DNA from: Chryseobacterium taeanense
Lineage (GTDB): Bacteria; Bacteroidota; Bacteroidia; Flavobacteriales; Weeksellaceae
Direction of reading: 5' to 3'
Assembly: GCF_900099685.1 (NCBI RefSeq)
Contig: NZ_FNDW01000001.1
Location: 186,001 to 250,000 of the forward strand
Length of the DNA stretch: 64,000 bases
Part shown: piece after piece, positions 43,674 through 53,492 of the stretch
Position numbering within the stretch: position 1 is the stretch's first letter
Layout: every line of letters begins with the position of its first letter
Notes under the pieces: model-generated
Database searches by the model: none
What the model was told of the DNA's origin: nothing
Seen by the model: the letters and a program-made list of their open reading frames with translations, nothing else
Translations under genes and position numbers: made by a program

Positions 43674-43749
43674 AAAGAATTTTTGAGTTAATATATTTAT
43701 AATATAAATTTAAAATCACAACAAAATTGCTTTGTATTTCTTTTTCCCA

Positions 43750-43757
43750 TAACTTTG
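43750..43757 (+). promoter_or_regulatory. -7 promoter element of pyrG
   Basis: TAACTTTG with TTG about 21 bases upstream. Confidence 0.7.
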
Positions 43758-43772
43758 CACAAACCTAATCTA

Positions 43773-45380
43773 ATGAGTAAAAAGAATACAAAGTACATCT
43801 TTGTGACAGGAGGTGTAACTTCATCTTTGGGAAAGGGAATCGTTTCTGCTTCTCTGGGCCTTCTTCTAAAATCACGCGGCTTCAACGTAACCATTCAAAA
43901 GCTTGATCCTTATATCAATATCGACCCGGGAACATTGAATCCTTATGAACATGGAGAATGTTATGTAACCGAAGATGGCGCGGAGACGGATCTGGATTTA
44001 GGACACTACGAGCGTTATCTTGATGCTCCGACTTCTCAAAATAACAACGTTACTACAGGGAAAATCTACCAGACTGTCATTGAAAAAGAAAGAAAAGGAG
44101 ACTTCCTTGGGAAAACAGTTCAGGTAATTCCTCATATTACGAACGAAATCAAAAGAAGAATCAAAATTTTATCGAAACAGAACTACGATATCATTATTAC
44201 AGAGATCGGTGGAACTGTGGGAGATATAGAATCTTTGCCTTACATTGAAACAGTTCGTCAGTTGAAGTGGGAGCTGGGTGAAAATAATTCTATGGTAATT
44301 CATCTTACTTTATTGCCTTATCTTGCTTCAAGCGGAGAATTAAAGACAAAACCTTCTCAGCATTCTGTTCGTCAGTTGATGGAGAGCGGAATAATGGCGG
44401 ATGTTTTGGTTTGCCGTACAGAACATAAAATCCCAAAAGATCAGAGAGCAAAACTGGCTCAGTTCTGTAACGTTCCTTTAGATAATGTTATTGAATGTAA
44501 AGATTTAGATACGATTTATGAAGTTCCGATGTATCTTCAGAAACAAAACTTTGATGATGTAGTTCTTAAAGAATTAGATTTGAAAAGTGATAAAGATGCA
44601 GACCTTAAAGACTGGAAATCATTCTTAAAGAAATTTCAGAATCCTAAAAAATCTATTGAAATTGCACTGGTTGGAAAATATGTTTCTCTTCAGGATTCAT
44701 ACATTTCAATTGCGGAAGCGTTCAAACATGCAGGTGCAGATCTGGAAACTGAAGTGAAGGTAAGATGGGTTTATAGTGGAGATTTAACTGCTGATAACAT
44801 TAAAGAAACTTTAAAAGATGTAGATGGAATCCTTGTTGCTCCAGGTTTTGGCGACAGGGGAATTGAAGGGAAAGTTTTAACGGCTCAATATGCAAGAGAA
44901 AACAAAGTTCCAATGTTGGGAATATGTTTGGGAATGCAGATCATGACTATAGAATTTGCGAGAAATGTTTTAGGATATGCAAAAGCCAATTCTATGGAAT
45001 TCGATACTTCTACCGAGCATCCTGTGATTTCATTGATGGAAGAACAGAAAAATGTTGTTGATAAAGGTGGAACAATGCGCCTTGGAGCATGGAAATGTGC
45101 TTTGAAGAACGGTTCTAAATTAAATGAGATCTATGGTGCTAAAAATATAACGGAGAGACATCGTCACAGATATGAATTCAACAGCGAATACATTGGCGAA
45201 TTTGAGAAAAACGGCTTTCTGGCTACAGGTACAAACCCTGAAACGGGATTGGTCGAAGCGCTTGAAATGCCGGATCATCCTTTCTACATAGGGGTGCAGT
45301 ATCATCCTGAATACAAGAGTACGGTAGCAACACCGCATCCTTTATTCAGAGCTTTCATTAAAGCTTGTACAGGAAAATAA
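43773..45380 (+). CDS. pyrG: CTP synthase
   Basis: A 535-residue glutamine-dependent enzyme making CTP from UTP. The N-terminal synthetase domain begins KYIFVTGGVTSSLGKG; the glutaminase domain has the catalytic Cys in LGICLGMQ and the His-Glu in VQYHPEYKS. ATG 43773 gives the normal MSKK start, since the upstream TTG is in the promoter. Monocistronic with its own terminator. Confidence 0.98.
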   Translation: MSKKNTKYIFVTGGVTSSLGKGIVSASLGLLLKSRGFNVTIQKLDPYINIDPGTLNPYEHGECYVTEDGAETDLDLGHYERYLDAPTSQNNNVTTGKIYQTVIEKERKGDFLGKTVQVIPHITNEIKRRIKILSKQNYDIIITEIGGTVGDIESLPYIETVRQLKWELGENNSMVIHLTLLPYLASSGELKTKPSQHSVRQLMESGIMADVLVCRTEHKIPKDQRAKLAQFCNVPLDNVIECKDLDTIYEVPMYLQKQNFDDVVLKELDLKSDKDADLKDWKSFLKKFQNPKKSIEIALVGKYVSLQDSYISIAEAFKHAGADLETEVKVRWVYSGDLTADNIKETLKDVDGILVAPGFGDRGIEGKVLTAQYARENKVPMLGICLGMQIMTIEFARNVLGYAKANSMEFDTSTEHPVISLMEEQKNVVDKGGTMRLGAWKCALKNGSKLNEIYGAKNITERHRHRYEFNSEYIGEFEKNGFLATGTNPETGLVEALEMPDHPFYIGVQYHPEYKSTVATPHPLFRAFIKACTGK

Positions 45381-45463
45381 TGATAGTATTTATTCAGACT
45401 TCAGGTTTTAAAAATCTGAAAGTATGGGTATAAAGTAATTATAAATTATAAAACGTCATATAT

Positions 45464-45495
45464 AAACTCAGGCTGATTATTCTCAGCCTGAGTTT
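45464..45495 (+). terminator. Terminator of pyrG
   Basis: A 13-bp perfect stem with core AAACTCAGGCTGA and a 6-base loop. Confidence 0.9.
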
Positions 45496-45541
45496 ATTAT
45501 ATAGTAATATATTATAGTATAGAGTTTTGATAAAAAAACAG

Positions 45542-45549
45542 TATTTTTG
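45542..45549 (+). promoter_or_regulatory. -7 promoter element of yidC
   Basis: TATTTTTG, 57 bases before the ATG. Confidence 0.65.
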
Positions 45550-45606
45550 TCGACTCAAAATATATTACACAATATATAAATAGGTAAAAATTTTAATAAA
45601 AATAAA

Positions 45607-47406
45607 ATGCAACAGAACAACGGACTCGATAAAAGTCAGATTATCAGTTTTGCGGTTTTATGTTTAGTACTTTTCGGATTTATGTTTTATTTCCAGAATA
45701 AACAATCCAAAGAGGAACAGGTAAAAGCTGAGCAACAGAAAACCGAGCAGGTAAAAAATGCCGTAAAACCATCTCAGGCAAATAATATCAATCCTAATGT
45801 CACCCCTAATGCCATTCAGACTGCAAATCTTTCCAATAATGAGTTGAAGGTTGAATTCAACAGTCTTGGAGGACAGGTTTCAAAAGTAGAACTTGCAGAG
45901 TATAAAGCATACGATCATAAAACAGATAATGCAGATCTTCCGCTTTATCTGATTACAAAAAATAATTCAAACTATGGCTTCCAGTTCAGGGATAAAACAG
46001 GTAAGGTAATCAATACCAAAAATTTGGTCTTTGCTCCTTCTGTTAATGGAAACGCTGTAACAATGACGGCTAATTACAATGGTGCTGTCATTCAGTTTGT
46101 CTACACATTACTTCCGAAATATACCCTTGATTTTAAAGTAAGAACTCAGGGGCTTGCTAAAATTACTTCCGACAATAAAGCCGATTTTATCTGGGATTAC
46201 AGTGTAAGAAATCTTGAAAAGGGTAGAGCTCAGGAACAGTCTCACTCGGAATTCTCTTATGCTTTCAATAATTATAAAGATTATGATTATGACGGAAGAA
46301 CGACGATGGAAGAGGAAAAGGAAACCCTTAACTGGATTGGTGTTAAGCAGCAGTTCTTTGCTTCCGTGATTGAATCTAAAACAGGTTTTACCCATAGTAA
46401 AGGAAATCAGGAAACGATTGAAGAAGGCGAATATCTGAAAAAATTAAACTATGAAGGTTTTGTTCAGATGACAGGCAGTGAACTGAATCAGGATTTTACC
46501 TGGTATTTTATGCCGCTGGATTTACCTTTGTTAAAATCTTATGATAAAAACTTTGATGAAATCCTTCCGTTAGGTTGGTCTTTTATCGGCTGGATGAACA
46601 GAGGTTTCTTTATCCCGATGTATAATATTATTGCCGACTGGGGACTTACAGCAGGTTGGGTGATTTTCCTGATGACCATCATTGTTAAATTGATCTTATC
46701 ACCAATCATGTACAAACAGCACAAGCTTAGTGCTATGATGAGAGTGATCCGTCCTGAAATTGATGAGGTAAATGCCAAGCTGAAAGACGCAGATCCGATG
46801 AAAAAGCAACAGGCAACGATGGAGGTTTACCGGAAAGCTGGTGTTAATCAAATGGCGGGATGTCTGCCGGCTTTGGTTCAGATTCCTATTTTCTATGCAC
46901 TATTCAGATTCTTTCCTAATTTTATTGATTTGAGAGGTAAAGGTTTCTGGTTTGCAAAAGATTTAACGGCTTATGATGATATCATTAAATTACCATTTAA
47001 AGTTCCGTTCTTAGGAGATCATTTAAGTATTTTCGCTATTGCTTGTACGATTGTGATTTTGATTTATACTATCATGACTTCAGGTAATATGCAGCAGCCG
47101 CAACAGGAAGGAATGCCAAATATGAAGGTGTTGATGTATATCTTCCCGATTACATTCTTGTTCTTTTTGAATACTTCTGCGTCTGGTTTGTCATGGTACT
47201 ATTTTGTATCGAATGCGATCAATATTTTGATTATTCTTGTTATTAAATATGTAATTCTGGACGAAAAGAAAATTCACGCACAGATTCAGGCTAATAAAGA
47301 AAAGCCTAAAACTGAAGGGAAATTCCAGAAACGAATGAGAGAAATGATGGAGAAAGCTCAGGAGCAGCAAAAGTATCAGGAGCAACAAAAAAATAAAAAG
47401 AAATAA
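45607..47406 (+). CDS. yidC: Membrane protein insertase YidC
   Basis: A 599-residue insertase. An N-terminal helix (about 12-28) precedes the periplasmic beta-sandwich; the conserved C-terminal domain has five helices with GWVIFLMTIIVKLILSP, the cytoplasmic hairpin rich in Lys, CLPALVQIPIFYALFRFF and a basic C-terminal tail rich in Gln and Lys. It inserts membrane proteins with or without Sec. Confidence 0.97.
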   Translation: MQQNNGLDKSQIISFAVLCLVLFGFMFYFQNKQSKEEQVKAEQQKTEQVKNAVKPSQANNINPNVTPNAIQTANLSNNELKVEFNSLGGQVSKVELAEYKAYDHKTDNADLPLYLITKNNSNYGFQFRDKTGKVINTKNLVFAPSVNGNAVTMTANYNGAVIQFVYTLLPKYTLDFKVRTQGLAKITSDNKADFIWDYSVRNLEKGRAQEQSHSEFSYAFNNYKDYDYDGRTTMEEEKETLNWIGVKQQFFASVIESKTGFTHSKGNQETIEEGEYLKKLNYEGFVQMTGSELNQDFTWYFMPLDLPLLKSYDKNFDEILPLGWSFIGWMNRGFFIPMYNIIADWGLTAGWVIFLMTIIVKLILSPIMYKQHKLSAMMRVIRPEIDEVNAKLKDADPMKKQQATMEVYRKAGVNQMAGCLPALVQIPIFYALFRFFPNFIDLRGKGFWFAKDLTAYDDIIKLPFKVPFLGDHLSIFAIACTIVILIYTIMTSGNMQQPQQEGMPNMKVLMYIFPITFLFFLNTSASGLSWYYFVSNAINILIILVIKYVILDEKKIHAQIQANKEKPKTEGKFQKRMREMMEKAQEQQKYQEQQKNKKK

Positions 47407-47411
47407 ATTAG

Positions 47412-47439
47412 AAAACGAGAAGCAATTGCTTCTCGTTTT
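47412..47439. terminator. Bidirectional terminator between yidC and rnhB
   Basis: Perfect palindrome: 14-bp arms with core AACGAGAAGCAA, T-run after it. Confidence 0.92.
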
Positions 47440-47457
47440 TTTATTAAATAACATTAA

Positions 47458-48057
47458 TTAGCATTCATCTTTTATGCTGTAATCTAAACGAAACGATCTT
47501 CTGTGGTATTTTGTTGGTCCAAATTCTACTAATGCCTGTTGATGTTTTTTTGTTGCATAACCGAAATTAGTATTCCATCCATATTCAGGATGCTCATCAT
47601 GAAGTTCAATCATTAATTTATCCCTGTAGTTTTTCGCTAAAATAGAAGCCGCGGCAATAGAAAGTACTTTAGAATCTCCTTTGATAATGCATTCATGAGG
47701 AATGTAATTATAAGGATGAAATCTGTTTCCGTCAACTAAAATCAGTTCAGGACGAATCGTAAGCTGATCCAAGGCCAAGTGCATGGCATGAATGCTTGCA
47801 TTAAGGATATTATGTTCGTCGATAAATTCGGCGGGAAGTTCAGCAATGGCATAATCTTTAACATTATCTTTAATATACTGGTCAAGATCCATTCTTGTCT
47901 TAAAATTCAGCTTTTTGGAATCATTAACTAAGCTTTGATTGAAATTGTGATCTAAAATAACTGCTGCTGCTACCACAGGGCCGCATAAGCATCCTCTGCC
48001 GACTTCATCGCATCCTGCTTCAATATAAAAGACCGATCCTTTTCTTAATAAATCCAT
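47458..48057 (-). CDS. rnhB: Ribonuclease HII
   Basis: A 199-residue RNase HII that removes ribonucleotides from DNA and RNA from RNA-DNA hybrids. The catalytic acid cluster begins with GCDEVGRG near residue 15 and continues with the LVDGN and SIAAASILAK segments. Complete. A decayed copy of its 5' half lies immediately upstream at 48122-48295. Confidence 0.95.
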   Translation of the reverse strand: MDLLRKGSVFYIEAGCDEVGRGCLCGPVVAAAVILDHNFNQSLVNDSKKLNFKTRMDLDQYIKDNVKDYAIAELPAEFIDEHNILNASIHAMHLALDQLTIRPELILVDGNRFHPYNYIPHECIIKGDSKVLSIAAASILAKNYRDKLMIELHDEHPEYGWNTNFGYATKKHQQALVEFGPTKYHRRSFRLDYSIKDEC

Positions 48058-48121
48058 AAGTGTATTATAAAATATGTAAAATTAAAGATTTTTGAGTAAA
48101 TGGGGTGTTTGAAATTTTATA

Positions 48122-48295
48122 GTTCAACCATTCTTGTCTTTAAAATTCAATATTTAGAATCATTAACTAAATTTTGGTTAAAGTTATGATTTAAAATCCC
48201 AATACGGCTAGGACTTTGGTCTTATAAGCAGTCTCTACTATCTAATAATGCCCTGCTTTAGCACAAAAAAATAGACTTTTTTTTAATAAATTCAT
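48122..48295 (-). pseudogene. Decayed copy of the rnhB 5' end
   Basis: About 173 bases align with 47882-48057: shared runs include CCATTCTTGTCTT, AAAATTCA, GAATCATTAACTAA and a degenerate ATG-proximal part (MNLLKKSLFF against MDLLRKGSVF). Several stops are present on the minus strand. The first part, corresponding to mid-gene, is better preserved than the start. Confidence 0.75.
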
Positions 48296-48354
48296 AATTA
48301 TGTTATTTATTATACCATAATAACATATAAATTTAAATATTTTTAACAAAAATA

Positions 48355-48386
48355 TTTGTTTACGTTAAGAAAGTTTTACATATTTG
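48355..48386 (+). promoter_or_regulatory. Promoter of the first SusC/SusD pair
   Basis: TTTG at 48355-48358 and CATATTTG at 48379-48386 (one mismatch from TAnnTTTG), 20 bases apart. Confidence 0.55.
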
Positions 48387-48412
48387 CAGAAATAAAAATA
48401 ATCAATTTAAAT

Positions 48413-51400
48413 ATGAAGAAATTAACTACAAGTGTTTTAGTTGTGGTTCTTACATCCTCTTTTATGGTTGTAAAAGCGCAAAATGCACAAGGTGATACTT
48501 TAAGAACCCAAGACATTCGTGAAGTGGTTGTTACAGGGGCACTTGGCATCAAAAAAAGACAGGATGCCGTTGTTACTAGTAACAAAGTTATTGACAATAA
48601 GGAGCTTAATCAAGCTGTTAATCCTAATGCTGCTCAGGCGTTAACTGGAAAAGTTCCTGGTTTACAGATAAATACAACAAGTAATTCTGTTAATAGTCAG
48701 GCGACAATAACAATTAGAGGTGCAAGATCTATTTCGGGTAATAATCAAGCACTTGTTGTAATTGACGGTGCTATTTCTACTCTAAGCATTTTTCAACAGT
48801 TACCACCTGAAGCTGTTGAAAGCGTAAATGTTATAAAAGGACAACAAGGTTCAGCATTATACGGTGAAAGAGGTAGTAATGGAGTTATTGTAGTTACAAC
48901 AAAAAGAGGTACAAAATCCGAAAAAATTCAATTTACGTTGACATCTTCTATAGATGTTTCTAGTATTTATAAAACTCCTATTCGTCAACAACTTTATGGA
49001 CAAGGTTGGGTTGGAGAGCCAACAGACTTTAGCAGTACTGAATATGGTGGGACGAATTGGGTTCCTTATGAGAATGGTAGTTGGGGTCCTGCGTATTCTA
49101 ATCCTGATATTGGAGGACAATTATTAATTGCAGGGATGCCTCAACCTGATGGAAGGTTAAATTATACAACCTTTTCTCCTAAGAAAAATAATATGGATAA
49201 ATTCTTCAGAAATGGAGTACTAATGCAAAATGGTGTTTCGATGAATGTTGGAGGGAAGGATTCTTATTCATTTTTATCATTAAATAGAGTTGAGAATGAC
49301 TTTATGATTGAGGGAGATAATTTAAAAAGAAATACAATTTTTTATAAAGGAGGGAAGCAATTAGGGAAATTTAGAGTTGATGCAACATTTAATTTTATTG
49401 ATCAGAATACTTCGCAGACTTCAGGTAATTTATATGCAAATCTTTTACAAACACCAACAAATATAAATGTAAGAGATTATGCTAATGGAGGAATGTCTGG
49501 ACATTGGACTGCTTTTGCTCTAAGTCCTTATTGGTTAAGAGATCATTTTCGTAACGATTCAAATACAACTACTTTTAATGGTATTGTATCTATGGGGTAT
49601 GAATTTACTAAAAATATTAGTTTGTCTTATACCGGGAATGTTTCTACTGTTTCAACAGTTACAGAGGCTCATCAAGATGCATTTGGTGTGACTGAATCAA
49701 ATAATCTCACATATGAAGGCACAGGTACTGCATACGATGGTACTACCTTTTTAGACTATGGTTCGACCCCTATTACATCAGGATATAATAAATTTGTCAC
49801 AAAATCTTGGAGATATTATGGAGATTTAATGTTAAATTTCAACTATGATTTAACTGATGATCTTAATTTTAAATTGAATTTAGGTAACAATATTCAAGAT
49901 TCTAAAGAAGAATATTCGCAGGTAGGTGGAACTAACTTACAAATTCCAGGATGGTATAATATTCAAAATGTACTTAACTCTACCCCGTGGTATAGTCTTA
50001 ATAATGGTAAGTATAGAAAGAGAAGTGTTGCATGGTTTTCAAATTTAGATTTAGGATATAAAGATTATTTATTCTTAAATGCTACTTATAGGTTTGAAAA
50101 ATCTTCAGCTTTAAGTATTCGTGAAACACCATTGATTGGAGAGGAAGGTAAGCCTCTAAGAAATGACGGATATTCTTACTACTCAGTTGGGGCTTCATTC
50201 ATCCCGACAAAGGCATTTGCAAACTTAACAAATGGAAATATTCTTTCATATGCTAAAGTTAGTGGAGGTTTTACCAGAACTGGTAACTCTGTAATCGATG
50301 CATATGCAGTGGATGAAGTTGGTGTCTTTCCTACAGGCTTTCCTTTTGGCTCACTTTCCTCTTATATTATAAATAGAAATCCTGTTTCACAAGATATAAA
50401 GCCTGAATTTAACAATTCATTAGAAGCAAATTTGAGCTTAGGATTTCTTAAAGATAGAATTACTTTCGATGGGTCTGTTTATCAAACAAAAACTGATGGC
50501 TTAATTACTAACAGTGGAGTATCAAATACTACTGGTTTTAGTAATGTATTAGATAATGCTGGATCAATGAGGAATAGAGGTTTTGAATTGGAACTGGGCG
50601 TAACACCTTTTAAATCTAAAGATTTCGAATGGAATTTAAAGGGATCTTATGCTACTTATAAATCTGTAGTAACGAGCTTGGAAAATGGTGCGATTAGTGT
50701 TCCTAGAGGGGCATCAGGATATGGGATTCCTGCCGGACTTTATGCGGTTTTAGGAGAAAGTGCCAATACAATTATGGGAACTGCTTATCAAAGGGATCCT
50801 GAAGGAAGAATCATCGTAGATGACTTAGGTTTACCTGTTGTAAGTAGTCAGTATAAAGTATTAGGGAAATTAGATCCGGATTATATTTTAACATTCAGTA
50901 CATCTATTAAAATTAAAAACTTTACTATTAGTGCTGTTGCAGATTACAGAACTGGAAATAGTTTTGTTTCTGAAGCTAAAAACCTAATGTCTTATGTTGG
51001 TACTCTTGAAAAAGAAGCTGATTTCGATCGTTCTAAAGGATATGTAATACCAAATTCAGTTCAGAATACAGGAACAGCTGCAAACCCTGTATATGTTACT
51101 AATACAACAACAGTAGGAGATGACCCAAGTTATGCAGGTACTGTAAATTATTTTACAACTAACTACGGAAGTGATATTGCTGAGGAATTTGTGATTGACG
51201 GCACAGCATTAAAAGTAAGAGAAATTGCTGTTAACTATTCTATTCCAAGATCTATTTTAGCGAATACATTTGTTAATAGTATGAGTATCGGAGTATATGC
51301 AAGAAATCCGTTTGTAATATATGCTAAAGATAATAGGAATTTTGGTGATCCTGAGATGCAGACTGGAGCTAGTTTAGCAGTAAGTCAATATCCAACAGCA

Positions 51401-51436
51401 AGAAATTTTGGCTTTAATTTTAATATAACTTTCTAA
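48413..51436 (+). CDS. SusC/RagA family TonB-linked outer-membrane transporter
   Basis: A 1007-residue TonB-dependent transporter. A signal peptide ends in VVKAQN, followed by the TonB-box-like DIREVVVTGALGIKKR, the plug domain with ITIRGARSISGNNQALVVIDGA and VNVIKGQQGSALYGERGSNGVIVVTTK, then a long barrel ending in Phe. The usual N-terminal carboxypeptidase-D-like domain is absent. It should import a large substrate with the SusD lipoprotein that follows ten bases later. No regulator or glycan enzyme is next to it, so the substrate cannot be inferred. The gene is more AT-rich in codon use than the second pair. Confidence 0.95.
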   Translation: MKKLTTSVLVVVLTSSFMVVKAQNAQGDTLRTQDIREVVVTGALGIKKRQDAVVTSNKVIDNKELNQAVNPNAAQALTGKVPGLQINTTSNSVNSQATITIRGARSISGNNQALVVIDGAISTLSIFQQLPPEAVESVNVIKGQQGSALYGERGSNGVIVVTTKRGTKSEKIQFTLTSSIDVSSIYKTPIRQQLYGQGWVGEPTDFSSTEYGGTNWVPYENGSWGPAYSNPDIGGQLLIAGMPQPDGRLNYTTFSPKKNNMDKFFRNGVLMQNGVSMNVGGKDSYSFLSLNRVENDFMIEGDNLKRNTIFYKGGKQLGKFRVDATFNFIDQNTSQTSGNLYANLLQTPTNINVRDYANGGMSGHWTAFALSPYWLRDHFRNDSNTTTFNGIVSMGYEFTKNISLSYTGNVSTVSTVTEAHQDAFGVTESNNLTYEGTGTAYDGTTFLDYGSTPITSGYNKFVTKSWRYYGDLMLNFNYDLTDDLNFKLNLGNNIQDSKEEYSQVGGTNLQIPGWYNIQNVLNSTPWYSLNNGKYRKRSVAWFSNLDLGYKDYLFLNATYRFEKSSALSIRETPLIGEEGKPLRNDGYSYYSVGASFIPTKAFANLTNGNILSYAKVSGGFTRTGNSVIDAYAVDEVGVFPTGFPFGSLSSYIINRNPVSQDIKPEFNNSLEANLSLGFLKDRITFDGSVYQTKTDGLITNSGVSNTTGFSNVLDNAGSMRNRGFELELGVTPFKSKDFEWNLKGSYATYKSVVTSLENGAISVPRGASGYGIPAGLYAVLGESANTIMGTAYQRDPEGRIIVDDLGLPVVSSQYKVLGKLDPDYILTFSTSIKIKNFTISAVADYRTGNSFVSEAKNLMSYVGTLEKEADFDRSKGYVIPNSVQNTGTAANPVYVTNTTTVGDDPSYAGTVNYFTTNYGSDIAEEFVIDGTALKVREIAVNYSIPRSILANTFVNSMSIGVYARNPFVIYAKDNRNFGDPEMQTGASLAVSQYPTARNFGFNFNITF

Positions 51437-51446
51437 CATTATAAAA

Positions 51447-53078
51447 ATGAAAAAGATTAAATATATAATATCATCACTTATAGTAATGGTTTCATTAACT
51501 TCTTGTGATAAATATTTGGATGTTAATGAAAATCCAAACTCAATTCATTCGGAGAATATTACTCCCGAGTTATTGTTCCCAGGTGCTGTAGCTCAGTCAT
51601 ATAGGGTTCAAGCTGGTGATATGATGCAGTTTGGTAATTTGATGATGAATTCATGGGCTGGGGATGTGTACTCATATGGAGGTTTATATCCTAATGAGTT
51701 TTCTCTTTCTGCTGTTAATAGCCAGTTCTACGATGGTATATGGGATAATATTTATCAAAATGTTAACAATTTTGTTGCTATTGAAAATTATCCAAATGGA
51801 AATCATAGACAGGATAGCTATATTGCAATGGCAAAAATTATGAAAGCTTTTTATATGCAATATATTGTTGATCTATATGGCGATGCACCGTATACGCAAG
51901 CTTTTAAAGGACAAAATAATCTTGCACCAAAGTATGATAATGATGCAGATATTTATAAATCTCTTATAACAAATCTGGATGAGGCTGTAGCTTTAATAAA
52001 AACAAATTTGGATACTCCAAACCCTGATGTGTTAGATCCTGGTGCTAAAGATATTGTTTTTGGTGGTGATATGACAAAATGGAGATCTTTTGCTTATACT
52101 GTCAAGTTAAGGTATTTATTAAGAATGTCAAATGTTACTGGAGAATTAGCAACATATCGTGATGCACAGTTAGCAGCATTAAGTACTGCGTCAGGTTCAG
52201 GAGCAGGTTTTATTAGTGGAGATGTATTAGAGAATCCTGGTTACGGTCCTTCTACTAATGATAAAATGAGTCCTGTGTTTCTTAACTATTTTTATAATTC
52301 AGCAGGAAACGAAGTTCAAAATCATATTGTTATTACGGCTTCTGAACATCTAGCTATTGCACTAAATGGGAATTTGAGCGCTAATCCAACGCAAGAATAT
52401 CAGAAATTTAATGGAGTAATTGATCCTCGTAGGTTTAGATTGTTTACCGGTGTGGTGTATAATGGTGTAGGCCAAGTGAAAGGGGTAAGGCAAGGTGCTA
52501 CCGCGGGTCAGCCTGGAGCTCCTACAGATAATCAAAATGTATCCAAGTTAGCAAATGGTAATGTAGTAGGAGGTGCTACATCAGGTTCTTTATTGACAAT
52601 AGGTGGTTCAAGAAGTGGTGTTATTATGTCTCTTGCAGAAGCAAAATTTTTATTAGCGGAAGCAAGTTTAAGATACCCTACACTATTTACAGGTGGTCAA
52701 TCTGCTTTTAACAGTGCAATCTTGGCTTCTGGTAATTGGATCGGAGCTAATAGTATTCAAATGAACAACTATATTAGTCAAATTTCAACCAGGCCAGGTT
52801 TAGGCTGGACCGGAACTGATGCACAAAAATTAGAAGCAATTATGACACAGAAGTGGATAGCACTTACCAATGTGAATCCAACTGAAATGTATATTGAATA
52901 TAACAGAACTAACTTGCCTTACAATCCTGTTGCTGTATCTGCTGTTAAAACTAGGAGACCTTACAGGTTAGTTTACCCTAACTCTGAGTACGCAACCAAT
53001 TCTGCAAATGTTCCAAATATTTCCAGCGATGTTGTTTTTACAAAAAACCAATACACTCCTTTCTGGAATCAAAACTAA
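51447..53078 (+). CDS. SusD/RagB family nutrient-binding lipoprotein
   Basis: A 543-residue surface lipoprotein with lipobox SLTSC (Cys20) and a helical TPR-type fold. The start CDKYLDVNENPNS and the DLYGDAPYTQAF segment are typical of the SusD-like group. It captures the substrate and hands it to the SusC pore encoded just upstream. Confidence 0.93.
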   Translation: MKKIKYIISSLIVMVSLTSCDKYLDVNENPNSIHSENITPELLFPGAVAQSYRVQAGDMMQFGNLMMNSWAGDVYSYGGLYPNEFSLSAVNSQFYDGIWDNIYQNVNNFVAIENYPNGNHRQDSYIAMAKIMKAFYMQYIVDLYGDAPYTQAFKGQNNLAPKYDNDADIYKSLITNLDEAVALIKTNLDTPNPDVLDPGAKDIVFGGDMTKWRSFAYTVKLRYLLRMSNVTGELATYRDAQLAALSTASGSGAGFISGDVLENPGYGPSTNDKMSPVFLNYFYNSAGNEVQNHIVITASEHLAIALNGNLSANPTQEYQKFNGVIDPRRFRLFTGVVYNGVGQVKGVRQGATAGQPGAPTDNQNVSKLANGNVVGGATSGSLLTIGGSRSGVIMSLAEAKFLLAEASLRYPTLFTGGQSAFNSAILASGNWIGANSIQMNNYISQISTRPGLGWTGTDAQKLEAIMTQKWIALTNVNPTEMYIEYNRTNLPYNPVAVSAVKTRRPYRLVYPNSEYATNSANVPNISSDVVFTKNQYTPFWNQN

Positions 53079-53102
53079 TAATTAAAAATTAGTAACAAAT
53101 AT

Positions 53103-53132
53103 AAACCGTCATTTTATGGCGGTTTTTTTATT
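53103..53132 (+). terminator. Terminator of the first SusC/SusD pair
   Basis: A 9-bp stem AAACCGTCA/TGGCGGTTT with TTTTA loop and T-run. The following 350 bases are AT-rich with no gene; a weak promoter (AAACTTTG) is at about 53476. Confidence 0.85.
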
Positions 53133-53492
53133 TCCCAAACGTTAAAATTTCATTTTTGTGAAAATTAAATATATGCAACGCATTGCTTTTTGTGTTGCTT
53201 ATAATCATAAAAAAGTGATTTGATATCGTGTAAACAATTGTATATCACTTTGTAATGACATTATTATTCTTAGAATAACAAATAGATACAAACAATTGAA
53301 TAATTTTGCTTTTGTCATAATTATAACAATTTAAAATTTGTTGATATTTGTTAAAAAAATAAATATTAACTTATTTTAATAGATAAAGTTATGTTTTTTA
53401 TCAATTATGTTGAATAAATGTTAATTTTTGCCAATTTTATTTTGCTGTTTTGAGAAAGTTTTTAAACTTTGTTAAGCAAAATTTAATTTGAT

